From NCBI GenBank assembly GCA_947488305.1, contig CANKZM010000005.1, positions 372,001-436,000 on the forward strand: a stretch of 64,000 nt of DNA, in the 5' to 3' direction. Below are positions 63,437 to 64,000 of the stretch, in pieces. This DNA is from an uncultured Roseobacter sp. Lineage in GTDB: Bacteria > Pseudomonadota > Alphaproteobacteria > Rhodobacterales > Rhodobacteraceae. A program made the position numbers and the translations under genes. How positions within the stretch are numbered: position 1 is the stretch's first letter; every line of letters begins with the position of its first letter. Below the pieces are notes generated by a model. The model did not search any database. It saw only the letters and a list, made by a program, of their open reading frames with translations, and was not told the DNA's origin.

Positions 63437-64000
63437 TCTCGAGGAAGGCATAAAGCTGAGCAAGGGGCAGGGCATTGCCCCCTTCCAGGTCGCGCGGTCC
63501 CAATCGGGGGTGCTGAAGTTGGGCGGGGCACTGAAAAAGCACTTTGGCGGCGAGATCAAAGCAAGGCTCGTCCCCCGCAAAGGCCAGACACGAATTGCAA
63601 CGCGGATCAGTAAGCTGGCCCCACCGGGCACGCATAAGGCCGTGTTAGTCACTGATGAGGGCGAATACCCCGTTGTGGTAGATATCCCGGTCAAAGAAAA
63701 ACTGCGGCTGGCGCCCTCTTCCATAAGTCTCACCGGGCGACCGGGAGAGCGGGTAAGCGTGCCATTGACGGTCAGGAACCTTGGGAACGTGGCCTTGCCG
63801 GTGCCTTCTGGAGGCATAGGGGGGTTGTTTGCTTCTGACGGATTGGCGGGCGCGTTTTCGGCGGCCTATGGATCGGATGCGGAGGCCCCGCTGGACGTAT
63901 TCGGAGAGTTCATTCTGGGGCTGCGCCGATCCTACCTTGGGCTGATGCGGCTGCGGCTAATCTCCAAGGTCAAAACCGATCTTGGGGTCGCGGAATCCCG
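63429..64000 (+). CDS. Hypothetical protein, beta-sandwich-like (3' end outside window)
   Basis: The frame opens with ATG 63429 and runs at least 190 residues to the window end. It begins MADLEEGIKLSKGQG and includes SISLTGRPGERVSVPLTVRN, a pattern like immunoglobulin-type beta-sandwich domains with Pro/Gly turns. Overlap with the upstream stop indicates coupling to the repeat protein. A long opposite-strand frame at 63236-63817 is judged a shadow. No function assigned. Confidence 0.55.
   Translation, partial: MADLEEGIKLSKGQGIAPFQVARSQSGVLKLGGALKKHFGGEIKARLVPRKGQTRIATRISKLAPPGTHKAVLVTDEGEYPVVVDIPVKEKLRLAPSSISLTGRPGERVSVPLTVRNLGNVALPVPSGGIGGLFASDGLAGAFSAAYGSDAEAPLDVFGEFILGLRRSYLGLMRLRLISKVKTDLGVAES

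Noticed and set aside
63236-63817. 193-residue minus-strand frame at the right edge
   Set aside because: It opposes two plus-strand genes that have a ribosome site and an eight-base coupling overlap; its start would lie inside the second gene.

Overview
The window looks like an extrachromosomal replicon (plasmid or chromid) of an alphaproteobacterium of the Rhodobacteraceae, Roseobacter group. The grounds are a Rep_3-family initiator next to parAB with an iteron origin, Rhodobacter-type 5-aminolevulinate synthase, a Rhodobacterales-style urease operon and a large PQQ/alcohol-oxidation accessory set. Species and replicon size cannot be read from the sequence. I see no rRNA, tRNA, CRISPR array, prophage or intact insertion sequence.

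Layout. (1) 1-13.4 kb is a glycan island. It holds a truncated glycoside hydrolase, a leftward operon (two glycosyltransferases, sulfotransferase, FkbM methyltransferase, alpha/beta-hydrolase-like protein) and a divergent rightward operon (two unknown proteins, a sulfatase with C-terminal RTX repeats, GSCFA protein, SGNH-like protein, second glycosyltransferase). Sulfate-adding and sulfate-removing enzymes sit side by side. (2) 13.4-21.4 kb has a universal stress protein, glucokinase, a GST, ALA synthase with an FNR-like box, a malate/succinate-CoA ligase pair, a serine-glyoxylate-type aminotransferase and a divergent LuxR-type regulator. (3) 21.4-27.4 kb has a four-gene C4 sugar-acid (tetronate) pathway, a Gfo/Idh/MocA oxidoreductase, and a small monooxygenase-like protein coupled to an AHL-lactonase-like hydrolase. 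(4) 27.5-34.0 kb is the urease operon ureDAB-[cyclase, AhpD-like, LprI-like]-ureCEFG.

(5) 34.4-62.1 kb is devoted to PQQ-dependent alcohol/C1 oxidation. It contains glutathione-dependent formaldehyde dehydrogenase, a quinoprotein-associated zinc metallohydrolase and SoxYZ-like carrier, a regulatory trio (hybrid kinase, FIST protein, LuxR regulator), a MoxR/vWA/BatD cluster resembling mxaRSACKL, pqqABCDE, an OmpR-type two-component system and an ABC-2 exporter. A complete replication/partition module (rep, iterons, parA, parB, twin parS-like palindromes) is embedded in this island at 50.8-54.6 kb. No quinoprotein dehydrogenase structural gene lies in the window. (6) The right edge has a ParDE toxin-antitoxin pair and an unrecognised two-gene unit, the first gene with a 10-residue repeat, the second cut by the window end.

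How they fit together. PQQ synthesis, the quinoprotein accessory proteins and the formaldehyde dehydrogenase suggest oxidation of methanol or another alcohol, with the dehydrogenase encoded elsewhere. Urease releases ammonia. The ligase, aminotransferase and ALA synthase may channel C2/C4 units into glycine, CoA esters and tetrapyrroles. The ParDE and ParAB systems would keep the replicon in the population. These links are inference from gene content; the family assignments are read from the encoded proteins.
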